From positions 12,433 to 76,432 of the forward strand of contig CAYJLW010000013.1 in the NCBI GenBank assembly GCA_964370965.1: 64,000 bases of DNA. Reading direction: 5' to 3'. Below, piece by piece: positions 1 to 7,544 of this stretch. Position 1 is the first letter of the stretch. Each line of letters opens with the position of its first letter. The notes under the pieces are model-generated. The model did no database searches. It had not been told where the DNA came from and was given only the letters and a program-made list of their open reading frames with translations. Origin of the DNA: CAYJLW01 sp964370965 (GTDB lineage Bacteria; Actinomycetota; Acidimicrobiia; UBA2766). The translations under genes were made by a program, and so were the position numbers.

Positions 1-277
1 ACAAGGACCAGACTCTCGACACCCTTGACCTCTGGCGTCCGTCGGGGCAAGTCGTGAGCGTACAGCGCCGGGATCCCACAACGGTGGATGGGGCGCCTCC
101 CCCCTGGCTGTCATAAGGCTGACGTGAGACACGTGTTGTAGCCCGCTATCTGTCGGGGCGAGACCAGGACAGCGTGGAGCCCCATGTCGCCCCTTCGCCA
201 CCGCAGGAAACGGGACCCAATCCCCTCGGCCGACAGACGGCCAGCCGCGTCATGTAGAGGGCGCTCTCGATCGGGCG
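1..277. other. leading stretch without a recognisable gene
   Basis: I could not assign any coding function here on either strand. Short open frames exist but have no recognisable motif and no ribosome binding site. The stretch lies just downstream of the decayed molybdopterin oxidoreductase on the minus strand and may be more eroded sequence from the same locus. Confidence 0.3.
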
Positions 278-735
278 TTACCCCCTGACCACGTCCACGG
301 ACACGCAGCGGTCGAAGCGGACGGGCTGCCACTCCATGGGGGCGTACTGGAGGTGGTCGTAGCCGTCGACGAGGTGGAGCCACTTCACCATCCCGACCTC
401 GACCTCGTTGGGGCCCTTGCCCCCCGGGGATCATGTAGTCCTCGTAGCCGTTGGAGACCGTCAGGGCGCCCGGACGCCACGTCGGGCTCGTGTGCAGGTT
501 CACCCGAAAGTCGCCCACGTCGTTCCAGACCCCCGCGGTGTCGTCGGCGATGTCGAGAGCGGCGGCGTCGTCGGGGTGGATGAGCTGCGGACGGTGTCGG
601 GGTGCCCACCGGTCGCTCCGGCCACCCGCTCCGGGCGGCACTCGCTGTCGAGGAGCCGCCGCACCCGGGCCAGGAGCGGCTCCACGGTGACCGTCGTGCC
701 GTCGGCGGGGGCGTCGTCGGTGACACGGGCGTCAC
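278..735 (-). pseudogene. decayed molybdopterin oxidoreductase, central piece joined to C-terminal piece
   Basis: Read on the minus strand, 735 to about 610 encodes a piece (TVTVEPLLARVRRLL, then GGHPDTVR) that matches residues about 340-380 of the intact molybdopterin oxidoreductase at 20826 (VVVAPLFERVASLL, GTHPETIR). It then jumps, in another frame, to the molydopterin dinucleotide-binding tail (HPDDAAALDIADD, GALTVSNGYEDYMIPGG). A second frame change occurs in a G-run near 417-423. After it the tail continues HLQYAPMEWQPVRFDRC and stops at a TAA at 278-280; the intact gene has HLRYGPMEWQPVPCDRP at the same place. The N-terminal third (Fe-S motif, first Mo domain) and roughly 450 central residues are missing. 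This is therefore a pseudogene formed by internal deletion plus at least one frameshift. A chimeric assembly cannot be excluded. Confidence 0.8.
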
Positions 736-760
736 CGGTTGTGGCGGGGCCTAATCGCTG

Positions 761-810
761 GATATATTGGCTATCAATACCCATGAGTGGGAACTCACTC
801 TCCGGGGGGA
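761..810 (+). promoter_or_regulatory. AT-rich promoter region with two small inverted repeats
   Basis: This is a short AT-rich island in otherwise very GC-rich DNA, directly upstream of the first COG1233 gene. It holds the inverted repeat TATTG-GCTAT-CAATA (765-779) and, five bases on, TGAGT-GGGA-ACTCA (784-797). TATATT at 763-768 could be a -10 element. A purine-rich CCGGGGGGA (802-810) sits seven bases before the TTG at 817. The repeats look like operator half-sites; the cognate regulator is not in sight. Confidence 0.4.
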
Positions 811-816
811 TGCACG

Positions 817-2418
817 TTGAGCACACTCACCTACGACGCCATCGTCATCGGGGCGGGACACAACGGCCTGTGCCTCGCTGCCTACCTGCAACGGGCCGGC
901 CTCAAGACCGTCGTCGTGGAACGGCGCCACGAGGAAGGAGGCGGCGCGAACACCGAAGAACCCGTGCTGACGGGCTTCCGTCACAACATGCACGCGCAGT
1001 ACATGGAGTTCTTCGACGTCATGCCGATGGTCCGGGACTTCGGCCTGGAGGAGATCGGCCTGCGCACCGTCATGCCCGAGGCGCAGGCGGGCATCACGTT
1101 CGCCGACGGCCGACCCCCCGTCGTCCTCTACCGTCCCGACCTCAACGACCGCACGTACGAGTCCATCGCCCAGTATTCCAAGGCCGACGCCGAGCTCTAC
1201 GTCGAGCTCAAAGCCCGGGCGATGAAGCTCGAGGCGCTCCTCGCCGCCGGCCTCTACAACCTGCCCTCGCCCCTGTCCGAGGACCAGGCGCCCATCGTGG
1301 AGATGGTCTTCGGGGACCTCGGCCTCACGAAGTACCACGCCACCAAGACCTGCAAGGTCCTCATCGACGAGCTCTTCGAGACCTCCGAGCTGCGGGCGCT
1401 GCTGTACCGCACCTGCGTGGAGTGGGGCTTCCCCATCGACGACTGGGGCACCGCACCGGGCTGGCTCACGTTCATCATGTGGACCATGTCCAACTGGAAG
1501 CTCACCGTCGGGGGCACCCACACGCTGGCCAAGGCCATGATGCAGGCCTGCTACCGCGAGGGGGTCGACCTCATCGAGAACACCATGGTCGAGCGGGTCG
1601 TCGTGGAGGACGGCCGTGCCGGGGGGGTGGTCGCCCGGGGCCGTGAGATCCGGGCGACCAAGGTTGTGGCCTCCAACGCCGACCTGAAGCAGACCCTGCT
1701 CGACTTCGTGGGCGAGGACCACCTCTCGGAGCTGTGGGTGAAGAGGGCGAAGGCCTACCGCTACGGCCCCAGCCACGTCCTGGGCACGCCGATGTTCTGC
1801 CTCTACGAAGCCCCCGAGTACAAGTCGGCGCGATGGAACCCAGACATCGACAAGACCTTCTACACGATGGTCGGCTTCGACGGCGCCGACGACACCGCCC
1901 GCTACATCCGCGACGCCTACAGCGGGACGATGCCCAAGCCGGCGGCCGGCATGTGGGTGAACACCCTCTGGGACCCCCAGCAGGCCCCGGCCGGGCGACA
2001 GTCCGCCACCGGCTGGTACTTCCTCCCCCCGGCGAGCGCCCTGTCGAGCGAGGAATGGGCCGACGTGCGGGCGACGTTCAACGAACGGTTCCTGTCGGTG
2101 TGGCGCCAACACGCCCCCAACATGACCCCGGCGAACGTGATCGCGCACAAGCTCTACACACCGGACCAGATGGAGCACAAGAACCTCATGCGCGAGGGGG
2201 ACTTCTCCAACGGCGAGTTCGCCCCCGACCAGTTGGGTGCCAACAGGCCCTTCCCCGAGGCGTCCAACTACCGCACCGAGGTCGACGGCCTGTACCTGTG
2301 CGGCCCTTCGGCCTACCCGGGCGGCGGGGTCCACGCCGCCTGCGGCTACAACGCCTTCAAGGCGATCGCCGAGGACCTCGGGCTGCCCAGCCCCATCGTG
2401 GCCGAGAGGGGGTACTGA
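817..2418 (+). CDS. COG1233 phytoene-desaturase-like FAD oxidoreductase (paralogue A)
   Basis: A flavoenzyme of the COG1233 (CrtI/CrtN/PYROXD2-like) family, about 533 residues. The N-terminal dinucleotide-binding motif VIGAGHNG with downstream VVVERRHEEGGG is typical of the family, and the C-terminal flavin contact LYLCGPSAYPGGGV is conserved. Substrate is unknown: carotenoid desaturation is only one activity in the family and no phytoene synthase gene is present. I chose the TTG at 817 because it follows a purine-rich stretch and leaves six residues before the Rossmann strand, like paralogue B. A GTG at 787 would add ten residues. It heads a plus-strand operon with an SCP2-like gene one base after its stop, a second COG1233 gene, a small membrane protein and cofD. 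Family assignment is firm, role uncertain. Confidence 0.85.
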   Translation: MSTLTYDAIVIGAGHNGLCLAAYLQRAGLKTVVVERRHEEGGGANTEEPVLTGFRHNMHAQYMEFFDVMPMVRDFGLEEIGLRTVMPEAQAGITFADGRPPVVLYRPDLNDRTYESIAQYSKADAELYVELKARAMKLEALLAAGLYNLPSPLSEDQAPIVEMVFGDLGLTKYHATKTCKVLIDELFETSELRALLYRTCVEWGFPIDDWGTAPGWLTFIMWTMSNWKLTVGGTHTLAKAMMQACYREGVDLIENTMVERVVVEDGRAGGVVARGREIRATKVVASNADLKQTLLDFVGEDHLSELWVKRAKAYRYGPSHVLGTPMFCLYEAPEYKSARWNPDIDKTFYTMVGFDGADDTARYIRDAYSGTMPKPAAGMWVNTLWDPQQAPAGRQSATGWYFLPPASALSSEEWADVRATFNERFLSVWRQHAPNMTPANVIAHKLYTPDQMEHKNLMREGDFSNGEFAPDQLGANRPFPEASNYRTEVDGLYLCGPSAYPGGGVHAACGYNAFKAIAEDLGLPSPIVAERGY

Positions 2419-2419
2419 G

Positions 2420-2887
2420 ATGCCGGAGATCTACAGCGAGGGCTGGTACGAAGCCGTCGTCGACACCATCAACACCAAGGTCGGGACCCTCTCGGAGAAG
2501 GACGTCCCCAAAGGCGTCTGGCACGCCGTCGTGGAGATCGTCGCCGACGGCAGGTCCCCGTACGTGGCGGAGGGCGACACCCGTCGCTTCCTGATCCGCA
2601 TCGACGGCGGCCGCTGCGCCTGGTACCGGGAGATCGACACCCCGAACCCCGAGGGCGTGGAGCTCGACTACCGCTTCGTGGGCCCCGCCGCCGCCTTCGA
2701 CGGCATCGCCGCCGGCATCGTCGACCCCGTCGACGCCGCCCTCGACGGCACCGTGCGGGTGCGGGGCGACATGCGCTTCCTGATGCGCCAGGCGGAGCTC
2801 GTGAAGACGCTCCTTGAGGCCTACACGTCCGGGGTGGACACGGAATGGCCCGCCGGCCGCCCGCCCTACAACGGTGCCGCCGGCTGA
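2420..2887 (+). CDS. SCP2-like sterol/lipid-binding protein
   Basis: A 155-residue soluble protein that resembles SCP2 sterol-carrier domains: the pattern FLIRIDGGRCAWYREID followed by a paired VRVRGDMRFLMRQAELVKTLLEAY helix fits the C-terminal half of SCP2 folds. No signal peptide or membrane segment is visible. It starts at an ATG one base after the stop of COG1233 paralogue A, so the two are almost certainly co-translated. SCP2 domains bind sterols, acyl-CoAs and other hydrophobic ligands, which suggests it presents a lipid-like substrate to the neighbouring flavoenzymes; that is inference from context. The fold call rests on motif resemblance only. Confidence 0.6.
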   Translation: MPEIYSEGWYEAVVDTINTKVGTLSEKDVPKGVWHAVVEIVADGRSPYVAEGDTRRFLIRIDGGRCAWYREIDTPNPEGVELDYRFVGPAAAFDGIAAGIVDPVDAALDGTVRVRGDMRFLMRQAELVKTLLEAYTSGVDTEWPAGRPPYNGAAG

Positions 2888-2939
2888 GCCCGGCTGCCCC
2901 CTGCATTGGCAGTTCCCGTGCGAGTGAAAGGTCCTGGGG

Positions 2940-4535
2940 ATGCGTGACAGCTACGACGTGATCATCGTGGGGGCGGGTCACAACGGCCTCACCCTCGGCT
3001 GCTACCTGGCGCGGGCCGGTCTCGACGTCCTGGTGCTGGAGCGCCGCCACGAGGAAGGCGGCGGCCTCTGCACAGAGGAGGTCACCCAGCCGGGGTTCCT
3101 GCACAACATCCACGCCAACTACCACACCTTCGTCGACCTGGCACCGCCCGTGAACGATCTCGAGGTGCGCGCGCACGGCGCCGAGTACGTGCGGCCCGAG
3201 GTGCAGATGGCGTCCCTCTACCCGGACGGCACGGCGCTCACCATCCACACCGACATGGACAAGACGCAGGCGTCCATGGCCCGCTTCTCGGAACGGGACG
3301 CCGAGACCTTCGGCCGCCTCCACCGGGAGGCACACGGCTACATCGACCTCCTCCTGGGCACCCTCATGTACCAGCCGCCCATGTCGGTCAAGGAGCTCAC
3401 CAAGGCGCTGGCGTCCTTCGGCGTCGAGGACCGCTCGGAGTTCCTGTCCGTGAAGCTCCGCCGCGAGTCGATCAACCAGTTCCTCGACCGCCACTTCGAG
3501 AGCGACAAGGTCAAAGCGCACCTCGCCTTCCACGGGGCCGTGTGCTCGTACACCAACGACGTCCCGGGCCTGGCGATCGGCTACCCGCTCCTGATCGGCA
3601 AGATCAGCAACTGGCACGTGTGCGTGGGCGGCTCGCACCGTCTCGCCCACGCCCTCTGGCGGGACCTCGCCCAGCACGGCGGCACGATGGTGTCCTGTGC
3701 CGAGGTGTCCCGGATCCTCGTCGACGGCGGCCGTGCCGTCGGGGTGCGCCTCGCCGACGGCACGGAGATCGCCGCCCGTCAGGCCGTCGCCTCCACGGTG
3801 TCGGTGGAGCAGACGTTCCTGGAGTTCCTCAACGCCTCGGCGACCTCGGAGGAGTTCACGCAGAAGGTCAAGACGGAGGTGCAGCACAAGGACTGGACGC
3901 TGTTCTCGGTGCACCTCGCCATGAACCGCTTCCCCGAGTACACGGCGGCGGCCTTCGACGAGGACGTGAACCGGGCATGGGTCGTGAACCTGGGCTACGA
4001 CAGCCTCGACGCCCTGAACGCCGACTGGGCCGCGATACGGGCGGGCGGCCTGCCCGAGCCGAGGCCCAACGCCGCGGTGAACAGCCTCTACGACCCCACC
4101 GACGCCCCCGCCGGATGCGCCACCGGACTCCTGCGCCAGTTCGCCCCCTTCGCCCTCGCCGACGGCGGCGAGGGCGCCTGGGAGAAGGCGGGGCGCTGGT
4201 ACGGCCAGCGTTGCATCGAGGCCTGGCGGGAGTACGCCCCGAACCTCACCGACGACGCCTTCGTCGAGTGGGCCGTGGACACCCCCCTCGACATCACCCG
4301 CAAGCTCCCCAACATGCCCCGGGGGGACTGGATGATGGGCGAGATCAGCCTGGACAACATGCTGGACGAGCGGCCCCTCCCGGAGCTCGGCCAGTACAAG
4401 ACACCCGTGGAGCGCCTCTACATGGCGGGTTCCACGCAGCATCCCCACGGCTTCATAACGTTCGGCCCGGGCTACAACGCCCTCCAGGTGATCGCCGACG
4501 ACCTCGGCGTCGACAAGTGGTGGCGCAAGATCTGA
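2940..4535 (+). CDS. COG1233 phytoene-desaturase-like FAD oxidoreductase (paralogue B)
   Basis: 531 residues with the family FAD-binding N-terminus (VIIVGAGHNG, VLERRHEEGGG). The C-terminal contact is altered: LYMAGSTQHPHGF replaces the usual CGxxxxPGGG, so the flavin or substrate end differs from paralogue A. The start ATG has GAAAGG nearby upstream. The sequence is clearly related to paralogue A but divergent through the middle, so this is not a recent duplicate. A and B being adjacent and dissimilar raises the possibility of a heteromeric enzyme or two successive steps. Substrate unknown. The gene is followed after 28 bases by a small membrane-anchored protein. Confidence 0.85.
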   Translation: MRDSYDVIIVGAGHNGLTLGCYLARAGLDVLVLERRHEEGGGLCTEEVTQPGFLHNIHANYHTFVDLAPPVNDLEVRAHGAEYVRPEVQMASLYPDGTALTIHTDMDKTQASMARFSERDAETFGRLHREAHGYIDLLLGTLMYQPPMSVKELTKALASFGVEDRSEFLSVKLRRESINQFLDRHFESDKVKAHLAFHGAVCSYTNDVPGLAIGYPLLIGKISNWHVCVGGSHRLAHALWRDLAQHGGTMVSCAEVSRILVDGGRAVGVRLADGTEIAARQAVASTVSVEQTFLEFLNASATSEEFTQKVKTEVQHKDWTLFSVHLAMNRFPEYTAAAFDEDVNRAWVVNLGYDSLDALNADWAAIRAGGLPEPRPNAAVNSLYDPTDAPAGCATGLLRQFAPFALADGGEGAWEKAGRWYGQRCIEAWREYAPNLTDDAFVEWAVDTPLDITRKLPNMPRGDWMMGEISLDNMLDERPLPELGQYKTPVERLYMAGSTQHPHGFITFGPGYNALQVIADDLGVDKWWRKI

Positions 4536-4563
4536 CGGCTCCCCAGAACGGGGACGGAGAGAG

Positions 4564-5091
4564 ATGACGTCTGCAGCGACAACGGCCCCCACGGTCCGCC
4601 TGGACGCCGGTGAGGAGGCGTCCGGGCTCGCCATGATCCTCGGCGACCTCATCGAGTCGAACCTGCGGGACTTCCCCGGCCGACGCCGGGTGGCATCCAC
4701 GTCCCGGGGCGAGATCGTCCTGTCCGCGTCCGACCGGGACGTCTCGGTGACCCTCTCCTTCCGGGGAGACGAGATCGTCATCTCCGAGGGCGCCCTCGAC
4801 ACGGCCCCGGCCCTGCGCGGAGCCTGGCTCGAGATGGCCGCCGTCTGCAGCGGCCGCCTGAACCCCCTGCGGGCGATGGCCCAGGGCAAGCTCAGCGTCG
4901 CCCTGCGCCGCAGCCCCGCCCTCGTCGCCGCCACCGGCTTCGTCCTCTCTGTGCCCGAGTCGTTCTACGAGGACGACGCGGAGACCGCCGCCCGGCGTCG
5001 TCGCCAGGCCCTTGTCGTCGGTGCGGGTGTGGCCGCCGCCGCGACCGGCGTGGGAGTCGCCGTCTACGCCCGACGCCGGAGCTCCCCATGA
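4564..5091 (+). CDS. SCP2-like protein with C-terminal membrane anchor
   Basis: 175 residues. Residues about 20-130 look like an SCP2-type lipid-binding domain (LRGAWLEMAAVCSGRLNPLRAM resembles the helix-turn that precedes the ligand pocket). A hydrophobic alanine/glycine/valine-rich helix at about 148-168 is followed by YARRRSSP, giving a tail anchor with a positively charged cytoplasmic end. The stop overlaps the cofD start (ATGA), so translation is coupled. It probably tethers a lipid-binding domain to the inner membrane face next to the COG1233 enzymes. Domain assignment is moderate; no experimentally known homologue comes to mind. Confidence 0.55.
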   Translation: MTSAATTAPTVRLDAGEEASGLAMILGDLIESNLRDFPGRRRVASTSRGEIVLSASDRDVSVTLSFRGDEIVISEGALDTAPALRGAWLEMAAVCSGRLNPLRAMAQGKLSVALRRSPALVAATGFVLSVPESFYEDDAETAARRRRQALVVGAGVAAAATGVGVAVYARRRSSP

Positions 5092-6029
5092 GCGCACCCT
5101 CCCTTGTCGTGCTCTGCGGGGGCCTCGGCGGCGCCCGCCTCGCCCTGGCGCTCCAGAGCGCCGGGGCCGCCGACGAGACCCTGTTCGTGACGAACGTCGC
5201 CGACGACGTCGAGGTGGGCGGACTCCTCGTCTGCCCCGACACCGACGCCGTCATCTACGCCCTCGCCGGCCGCTTCGACGAGGAGCGGGGCTGGGGCGTG
5301 CGGGGCGACGCCTTCCCGGGGGCCCGCCCCGGGGAACCCCCCTGGTTCAACCTGGGCAAGGCCGACCGCGCCCACCACGAACGGCGCCGGGAGCTCCTCG
5401 CCTCGGGCCTCACCCTGGGGGCGGCCACGCAGGTGCTCGCCGGGGACCTCCGGGTGCGGGCCGCGGTGCGTCCCGCCACAGACCAGCCCGTGCGCACCCG
5501 GGTCCGCACGGACACGGGCTGGCTGGGCTTCCAGGAGTGGCTCGTACGGGAACGCGCGCAACCCCCCGCCCGCGACGTCGTCTACGCCGGCATCGAGGCG
5601 GCGAAGCCAGACCCGGACACCCTCGACGCCCTCGGCGACGCCGATCTCGTCGTCCTCGCCGCCTCCAGCCCGGTGGCGTCGCTGCGGCCCACCCTCGCCC
5701 TGCGGGGTGTGCGCCGGGCCCTCACCCGTCGCCGCCGGCCCACGGTGGCGATCAGCCCGGTCACCGGCCGACCCCTCGTCACCGACCGCGACCGACGCCG
5801 CTCCCAGGCCCGCGCCGCTCTCCTCGCGGCCGTGGGTGTCGCCCACGACCCCGCCGCCGTCGCCGGCCTCTACCGGGGCCTCGCCGACCGCTTCCTCCTC
5901 GACCCCGCCGACGCCCACGCCGCCCGGGCGGTCGCCGACCTCGGCCTCCAGCCCGTCGTCGCCCCCACCGTGGCCGAGACCATCTGGGAGCGGGCGAGGC
6001 TCGCCGACGTCCTCCTTTCGATGGCTTAG
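5088..6029 (+). CDS. cofD: 2-phospho-L-lactate transferase-like protein, coenzyme F420 biosynthesis
   Basis: 313 residues, matching the CofD/FbiA length. The N-terminal LCGGLGGARLALAL is the diagnostic glycine-rich nucleotide/Fo loop, followed by VTNVADDVEVGGLLVCPD and WFNLGKADRA. ISPVTGRPLV and the C-terminal half are also typical. CofD/FbiA joins the Fo deazaflavin to a phospholactyl or phosphoenolpyruvyl group in F420 assembly. It is the last gene of the COG1233/SCP2 operon, overlapping the preceding gene by 4 bp. No cofE/fbiB or cofC partner is in the window. Its presence here could mean the neighbouring oxidoreductases depend on F420, or may only be chance operon membership. Confidence 0.85.
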   Translation: MSAPSLVVLCGGLGGARLALALQSAGAADETLFVTNVADDVEVGGLLVCPDTDAVIYALAGRFDEERGWGVRGDAFPGARPGEPPWFNLGKADRAHHERRRELLASGLTLGAATQVLAGDLRVRAAVRPATDQPVRTRVRTDTGWLGFQEWLVRERAQPPARDVVYAGIEAAKPDPDTLDALGDADLVVLAASSPVASLRPTLALRGVRRALTRRRRPTVAISPVTGRPLVTDRDRRRSQARAALLAAVGVAHDPAAVAGLYRGLADRFLLDPADAHAARAVADLGLQPVVAPTVAETIWERARLADVLLSMA

Positions 6030-6085
6030 GAGGCCGGTGTTCGAGCCGCCGAGGTCGCAGGCCGCGCCAAGGCGGGAGCACGGTC

Positions 6086-6642
6086 CTACACAACCGTGGA
6101 TCGACCGCCTGGCGGCTCCCCGATGCCGAAGCGCGACTCCGTGACCGACACGTACTCCCGGCCCAGGTCCAGGCGGGCCGAGCCGAGCTCGGGACGGTTG
6201 GGCGTGTCGGGGAACATCTGGGGCTCCAACGACACCGAGCCGTGACGACGGAACGGCGCGCCAAGCCCGTTGCCTGTGTACACCTGATCGGCGCTCACGT
6301 GCATCCAGCGGCCGCTGGCGGGTGCGTCCAGCACCGCGGCCAGGCGGACGGTCCCCGCTTCTCCGGCGATCTCGTAGCAGTGGTCGAGTCCCGGCCCCGA
6401 CGCCTCGCGTATCGCCCGATCGAAGCGCCCAGATGCGGGTTGCGTCCGTGGTCCTCGTACGCCGCGAGATCCGGCAGGCTGAGGTGGACGTCGGCGAGCT
6501 CACCCGACCTGTCCGGTGCTTCCAGCGAACGGATGGCCGCCCCCAGGGCGAGCAACCGCAACCGCAGCACGGGGCTCTCCAGACACACCTGCTCGACAGC
6601 GTGGCCGTCCTCGGTCACCCCCATCTGCTCCGCGAGCGCCAT
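6086..6642 (-). pseudogene. galM: aldose 1-epimerase with internal deletion and frame change
   Basis: The minus-strand start at 6642 opens a GalM-like N-terminus (about 80 residues, ending GASIGRYARR, the usual GATIGRYANR). The same frame then becomes nonsense. A different frame resumes with GLDHCYEIAGEAG, LAAVLDAPASGRWM, YTGNGLGAPFRRHG and LEPQMFPDTPNRPE, which is the C-terminal third of an epimerase. About 150 residues between the two pieces, with catalytic residues, are gone at a junction near 6400. The gene begins four bases after the SDR stop, so it was the last gene of the sugar-phosphate operon. An intact family member would be about 300-350 residues. Confidence 0.8.
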
Positions 6643-6645
6643 GGG

Positions 6646-7458
6646 TCAGAGCCCCGGGCTGGACTGGACCAAACCGCCGTCGACCGTCACCGTCGTGGCT
6701 GTCAGGTACGAGGCCCCCGGACCGGCCAGGAAGGCGACCACCTCCGCGATCTCCTCGGGCTGGGCCATGCGCCCCAGCGGGATCGCCGCATCCAGTACCG
6801 CCATCTTCCCCGGGTCCGCCATCGTCGCCGCGTTGATCGGGGTCGCCACCGCTCCCGGTCCCACCCCGACCACGTTGATGCCGTGCGACGCCAGTTCCAC
6901 CCCGGCAGTGCGGGTGAGCATCCGCATGGCGCCCTTCGAGAGGCAGTAGGGCGCGTTGCCGGGCATCGGCCAGTCCTCGTGCACGGAGGACATGTTGACG
7001 ATCCGTCCACCGTCGCCCTGCGCGATCATCTGGCGTGCGGCGACCTGCGTTCCGAAGAAGGCCGATCGCAGGTTCACCGCCAGCACCTTGTCGTACTCCT
7101 CCTCGGTGGTGTCGAGCACCGACGTCCGGGTCTCCATCCCTGCGTTGTTGACCCAGACGTCCAGCCGGCCCCATTGCGCCGTGGCGGCGTCGACCAGTGC
7201 CTGCAGGTCGGACACCTTGGTCACGTCCGCGTCGACGCCGATGGCGTGCTCGCCGAGTGCGGCGATCCAGCGCTCCAGGGTCTCGGTGGCCTCCGGGTGA
7301 CTGACGTAGTCGATGACCACCTCCGCTCCACGGGCTGCGAGAGCGAGGACGACAGCCTTGCCGATGCCGCTGTTGCCGCCGGTGACCACGGCCACCTTGC
7401 CCGCCAAAGGCTGTTCGGGGGGGGTGTCAACGGCGTCTGACGGGGTCGTGGCGTTCAT
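6646..7458 (-). CDS. SDR-family oxidoreductase (glucose 1-dehydrogenase-like)
   Basis: 270 residues. A classical short-chain dehydrogenase: cofactor motif VTGGNSGIGKAVVLAL (about 25-40), NNAG at about 106, catalytic serine in VNMSSVHEDWPM, and YCLSKGAMRML as the YxxxK motif. The layout and the C-terminal LTATTVTVDGGLVQ fit the glucose 1-dehydrogenase-like subgroup; exact substrate is not provable. The ATG at 7458 has a strong GGAGGAG ribosome binding site. It lies between zwf and the broken aldose epimerase on the same strand, so oxidation of free glucose to gluconolactone feeding the downstream pathway is a plausible role. Confidence 0.8.
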   Translation of the reverse strand: MNATTPSDAVDTPPEQPLAGKVAVVTGGNSGIGKAVVLALAARGAEVVIDYVSHPEATETLERWIAALGEHAIGVDADVTKVSDLQALVDAATAQWGRLDVWVNNAGMETRTSVLDTTEEEYDKVLAVNLRSAFFGTQVAARQMIAQGDGGRIVNMSSVHEDWPMPGNAPYCLSKGAMRMLTRTAGVELASHGINVVGVGPGAVATPINAATMADPGKMAVLDAAIPLGRMAQPEEIAEVVAFLAGPGASYLTATTVTVDGGLVQSSPGL

Positions 7459-7544
7459 GAGCTCCTCCGTTCGTGTCGTTCGCGGCCGCATCGATGCCGG
7501 CCGCTGGATGGACCGAAGACGACCCTGCCGGTGGCGCCCACCGG

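Noticed and set aside
408..1646. Long plus-strand frame overlapping the first COG1233 gene
   Set aside because: Arg/Pro/Gly-rich shadow of the true frame, with no motif; high GC makes such frames common.
817..4535. Carotenoid biosynthesis cluster
   Set aside because: COG1233 enzymes alone do not show carotenoid synthesis; no phytoene synthase, cyclase or prenyltransferase gene is present.
2469..4934. 821-codon minus-strand frame opposite the second COG1233 gene
   Set aside because: Antisense of clearly conserved coding sequence; low-complexity composition and no family features.
7459..7544. Riboswitch or small RNA upstream of the SDR in the sugar operon
   Set aside because: The gap is short with a plain ribosome binding site and no stable conserved structure visible.
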